From: Gammaproteobacteria bacterium
GTDB lineage: Bacteria; Pseudomonadota; Gammaproteobacteria; JAABTG01
Length of the DNA stretch: 8,228 nucleotides
NCBI GenBank assembly: GCA_030066245.1
Contig: JASJBY010000147.1
Location: 1-8,228, forward strand
Reading direction: 5' to 3'
The notes under the pieces are model-generated. The model did no database searches. It was not told the origin of the DNA and was given only the letters and a program-made list of their open reading frames with translations. This document shows, piece after piece, positions 5,998-8,228 of this stretch. Position 1 is the first letter of the stretch, and the number at the start of each line of letters is the position of its first letter. The position numbers were made by a program, and so were the translations under genes.

Positions 5998-7785
5998 TCA
6001 ATAGCCCTGTGGAGCCGCCCGATGCGACGGGACGCCAGCGCCGAGACCGCCAGAGGCTCGGCGGGCCGTCAGGACCGACGTTCCATGTCTGGACAGACAT
6101 CGAAGAGCGTCCTGACCCACGTAGAGGGCATAGTCTCTGATTTCCAGCGTTGCCCCGGTCCCTTTCCAACGCCTGTCGGCGTTGCCGGTAAACGAGACGC
6201 AGCGCCGCACGACTGCGGCGCGAGGATTGGCGGCGAGGGATGGCGATGACCCGGAGACGGCTGGAAGTGCCATGGGGAAAAGATCTTCCTCCCTTAGTAC
6301 CACCGTTCCGGCCGGCCTGCCCTCGGGTCGCTCATAGGCCACCACGTCGGGCTCGATGCCAAGCATCTGCACGCTCCGCCCGGACGGCGAATACATCACG
6401 GCCGCCGTGTAGAACTGCATGACGTTGGACGCGCCCCGCCATGGCCGAATCATTTGCATGGTGCCCTTGCCGAAGGTTCGCTCGCCGACCACCAGCGACC
6501 GGCCATGGTCCCGCAACGCGCCGAGCAGCACCTCCGACGCGCTGCCGGTTCCGGCGTTGGCGAGGCCGACCATTGGCATGCGGGTCAGCGGGGGATAGCG
6601 AGTTTGAAAGCTGCGCGTCCGCCGCTCGTTGACGAGGCTGCGCATCTGAACGACCGGGAGGTTTGGGCCCAGGAACAGGTCCGCGATGCACACCGCCTGG
6701 TCGATGAGCCCTCCCATGTTGTCGCGCAAATCGAGCAGCAGGCCGTCCACGTCCGACTGCAAGAGCGCATTGAGTTCCCGGCGCGCCTCAGAGCAGGTCG
6801 TGGGCGCAGTGAAACTGCGTAGGCTGAGGTAACCCCAATGGTAGCCAGCTTCCTCGATAACTTTGGAGACGACGTTCTTGATCTCCACGGCGTCGCGACG
6901 CACGGTTACTTTCCTCAACGCCCCCTGGCTTTGCACTGCGAGCCCAACGGCGCTGTCTGCCGGACCTCTGAGGCGGGTCACCACCTGGGCGAGAGGCTGC
7001 TCGCCAACCGGCTTGCCGCCAACGGACAATATCACGTCGCCCACGCGGATACCGGCGCGGGAGGCCGGACCGTCTGGGACCACGCCGGTGACGACGATGG
7101 CGTCGGCGACCCGTTGCACCGCCACCCCGACGCCGGTGTAGTGCCTGCCGTCTCCCCGCATATTGCCGCCGGTCTCGGAGTTGCCGCTGCCGCCTCGGGC
7201 GGCGCGCGAGAAAATCGGCGCAGGAAAGATGCGCGCATGCGCGTCGTCGACGCTAATGTATCCGTTGATGGCAGCCGCCGCGTATTGCCTCGCCCGGTCA
7301 GGCTCCACCACATGCAACAGGATCCACGCCAGGGCCCCGTCGAAGTCGCTGCCATTGCCCCGTCCGCGCCGGTACTCGCCCTGCCAGTCCAGGATCCGCT
7401 GCCTGCGAGCCTTGATATTATCGAGGGCGTTGCGCACTTGTCTGGCGTCGCGAGCGGTATCCTCCGCGATCACGAGCGTGCCGAAGCGCGCGACGGGCCG
7501 GGCGGTGCTCCGTGTGCCGGGTTGCCACGCCGCGTGCGTGAGGTGAAGGCGGCGGGGCGCCTGGGCAAGCACGGCGTCCAACGCTGAGATACAGGAAAGG
7601 TAGCGGCTCTCCGATTGCCGACATGCCTCGTTGTTGACTCGCTGGTCGACGAAGCTGAAACCGATCTTGGTATCGTCCCAGGGGTCCGGCAGGTCACTGG
7701 GTATGTTGCCTGCGGCGAACGGCGGAGCCAGGATTGCCGCCAGGGTGAAGCAGAGTACGATGGTGCGACTGAACGACAAAGGCAT
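5998..7785 (-). CDS. Periplasmic S41 family (C-terminal processing/CtpA-like) serine protease with PDZ domain
   Basis: This 595-residue protein should be a periplasmic endoprotease that trims or degrades proteins from their C-termini. Residues 1-25 are a Sec signal peptide (FSRTIVLCFTLAAILAPPFAA). Residues 35-210 form an N-terminal region without a family I recognise. A PDZ domain spans about 215-300 (YTGVGVAVQR, GVVPDGPASRAGIRVGDVIL, VGGKPV), and the S41 core 310-485 includes YLSLRSF, LLLDLRDNMGGL (349-360), the catalytic Ser415 in NAGTGSASE and Lys440 in TFGKGTMQ, the usual Ser-Lys dyad, then SPSGRSVQMLGIEPDV. The last 110 residues are an extension with two cysteines; C55, C65, C331 and C366 lie earlier in the mature part and could pair in the periplasm. 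GGAGG five bases before the ATG fixes the start. It is longer than typical CtpA (about 400-450). No substrate can be named. Confidence 0.9.
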   Translation of the reverse strand: MPLSFSRTIVLCFTLAAILAPPFAAGNIPSDLPDPWDDTKIGFSFVDQRVNNEACRQSESRYLSCISALDAVLAQAPRRLHLTHAAWQPGTRSTARPVARFGTLVIAEDTARDARQVRNALDNIKARRQRILDWQGEYRRGRGNGSDFDGALAWILLHVVEPDRARQYAAAAINGYISVDDAHARIFPAPIFSRAARGGSGNSETGGNMRGDGRHYTGVGVAVQRVADAIVVTGVVPDGPASRAGIRVGDVILSVGGKPVGEQPLAQVVTRLRGPADSAVGLAVQSQGALRKVTVRRDAVEIKNVVSKVIEEAGYHWGYLSLRSFTAPTTCSEARRELNALLQSDVDGLLLDLRDNMGGLIDQAVCIADLFLGPNLPVVQMRSLVNERRTRSFQTRYPPLTRMPMVGLANAGTGSASEVLLGALRDHGRSLVVGERTFGKGTMQMIRPWRGASNVMQFYTAAVMYSPSGRSVQMLGIEPDVVAYERPEGRPAGTVVLREEDLFPMALPAVSGSSPSLAANPRAAVVRRCVSFTGNADRRWKGTGATLEIRDYALYVGQDALRCLSRHGTSVLTARRASGGLGAGVPSHRAAPQGY

Positions 7786-8126
7786 ATATACCTCCGCGAG
7801 TAACCCTTCAGACAGGTCGCTGTAAAGTCCTTTTCAAGACGATATCCCCGCCGCTCACCCCGGACTGCCCTCCCGGCCCGCTCCTTGTGACCATGGGTCG
7901 GCGGTGCAGGCAGTCGGGGGCACCGACGACGGGAGCAAACGGGCGCTGCGTGTTGTCCCATCAACCACTAAGTTACGTCGGTCTGTAGCAATGATTGACG
8001 GGTCTGTACCGGAAGTCAGCCTGGACGGGAACCCGACTCCACGTGCCTGCCGGCATTAAAGCCCGGATTCTAATACCAGCCGGCGTGCTGATAGAACCTC
8101 AGAACCTACGGATAAAGGAGAAGCCA
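7786..8126. promoter_or_regulatory. Divergent intergenic region between protease and sulfur globule-like genes
   Basis: These 341 bases hold no gene that I can support. An inverted repeat with one bulge lies at 7858-7869 (CCCCGGACTGCC) and 7909-7919 (GGCAGTCGGGG). The 8-bp sequence GGTCTGTA occurs twice in direct orientation at 7980-7987 and 8001-8008, start to start 21 bp, which is two helical turns and suggests an operator. A TAATAC at 8071-8076 could be a -10 for the rightward gene but lacks a clear -35. GCCGGC occurs on both sides of it. The two outward genes must start in this region; exact promoters are not evident. Confidence 0.5.
8114..8120 (+). promoter_or_regulatory. Strong ribosome binding site of the rightmost gene
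   Basis: AAAGGAG ends six bases before the ATG at 8127. It is the strongest Shine-Dalgarno sequence in the window apart from that of the protease gene, and fits a highly expressed protein. Confidence 0.7.
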
Positions 8127-8228
8127 ATGAAGAGACTTTACATTCCCCGCGCCGTAGCTGTCGCCGCCATGGTCGGCGCGGCTGCGTTGTCCGTGCCAAC
8201 CGCTCACGCCTGGTGGGGCCCCGGGTGG
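8127..8228 (+). CDS. Start of a secreted Trp/Gly-rich protein, possibly a sulfur globule envelope protein (partial, right edge)
   Basis: Only 34 codons are in the window and the frame is open to the edge. They encode a basic start (MKRLYIPR), a hydrophobic alanine/valine-rich core and a signal-peptidase site TAHA, then the mature protein begins WWGPGW. Sulfur globule proteins of purple sulfur bacteria are small, exported, built largely of Gly and aromatic residues, and coat intracellular or periplasmic sulfur deposits. A mature start with Trp-Trp-Gly-Pro-Gly fits this, as does the sulfite dehydrogenase at the other end of the window. The strong AAAGGAG site fits abundant synthesis. The signal peptide is well supported; the sulfur globule identity is an inference from seven residues and context, and other low-complexity secreted proteins remain possible. 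Confidence 0.55.
   Translation, partial: MKRLYIPRAVAVAAMVGAAALSVPTAHAWWGPGW

Noticed and set aside
4953..6140. A 395-codon open frame on the + strand opposite the photolyase fusion
   Set aside because: It lies antisense to a gene with clear family motifs, has an Arg/Ala/Gly-rich composition without a recognisable domain, and crosses the gap into the antisense of the protease gene. Long antisense frames are expected at this GC content.
7994..8023. TTGACG at 7995-8000 as a -35 box
   Set aside because: No acceptable -10 sequence lies 16-18 bases downstream.

Overview
The window is GC-rich and most likely comes from a sulfur-oxidising proteobacterium, probably a gammaproteobacterium of the Chromatiales/Ectothiorhodospiraceae kind. 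This is an inference from gene content: a periplasmic molybdenum sulfite dehydrogenase with a dihaem cytochrome c partner at one end, and at the other the first 34 codons of a secreted Trp/Gly-rich protein that looks like a sulfur globule envelope protein. I cannot confirm the taxon without searches.

Layout. Positions 1-814 hold no gene that I can support. They hold at least four related, diverged copies of a palindromic repeat in both orientations, two of which face each other to make a long imperfect hairpin, then an AT-richer leader for the first gene. On the + strand, 815-2113 encodes a Tat-exported SorA/SoxC-type sulfite dehydrogenase, followed after a perfect 10-bp hairpin by a secreted two-haem cytochrome c (2232-2981). 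Sulfite electrons would pass from the Mo centre to the cytochrome and on to the respiratory or photosynthetic chain.

On the - strand, reading from right to left, lie a periplasmic S41/C-terminal-processing-type protease (7785-5998), an 823-residue fusion of a class II CPD photolyase-like protein with a renalase-like FAD-dependent oxidoreductase (5930-3459), and a small DUF2256-DUF3253 fusion protein (3462-3067). The last two share an ATGA stop/start overlap and are almost certainly translationally coupled. The two - strand flavoprotein-linked genes form the most interesting unit: a light-driven flavoenzyme covalently joined to a second flavin/NAD(P)-type enzyme, plus a small zinc-ribbon-like partner.

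Between the protease gene and the rightmost gene (7786-8126) is a divergent promoter region with an inverted repeat and a helically phased 8-bp direct repeat. The sulfur globule-like gene starts at 8127 and runs off the window. Nothing resembling rRNA, tRNA, CRISPR, transposase or phage genes was seen.
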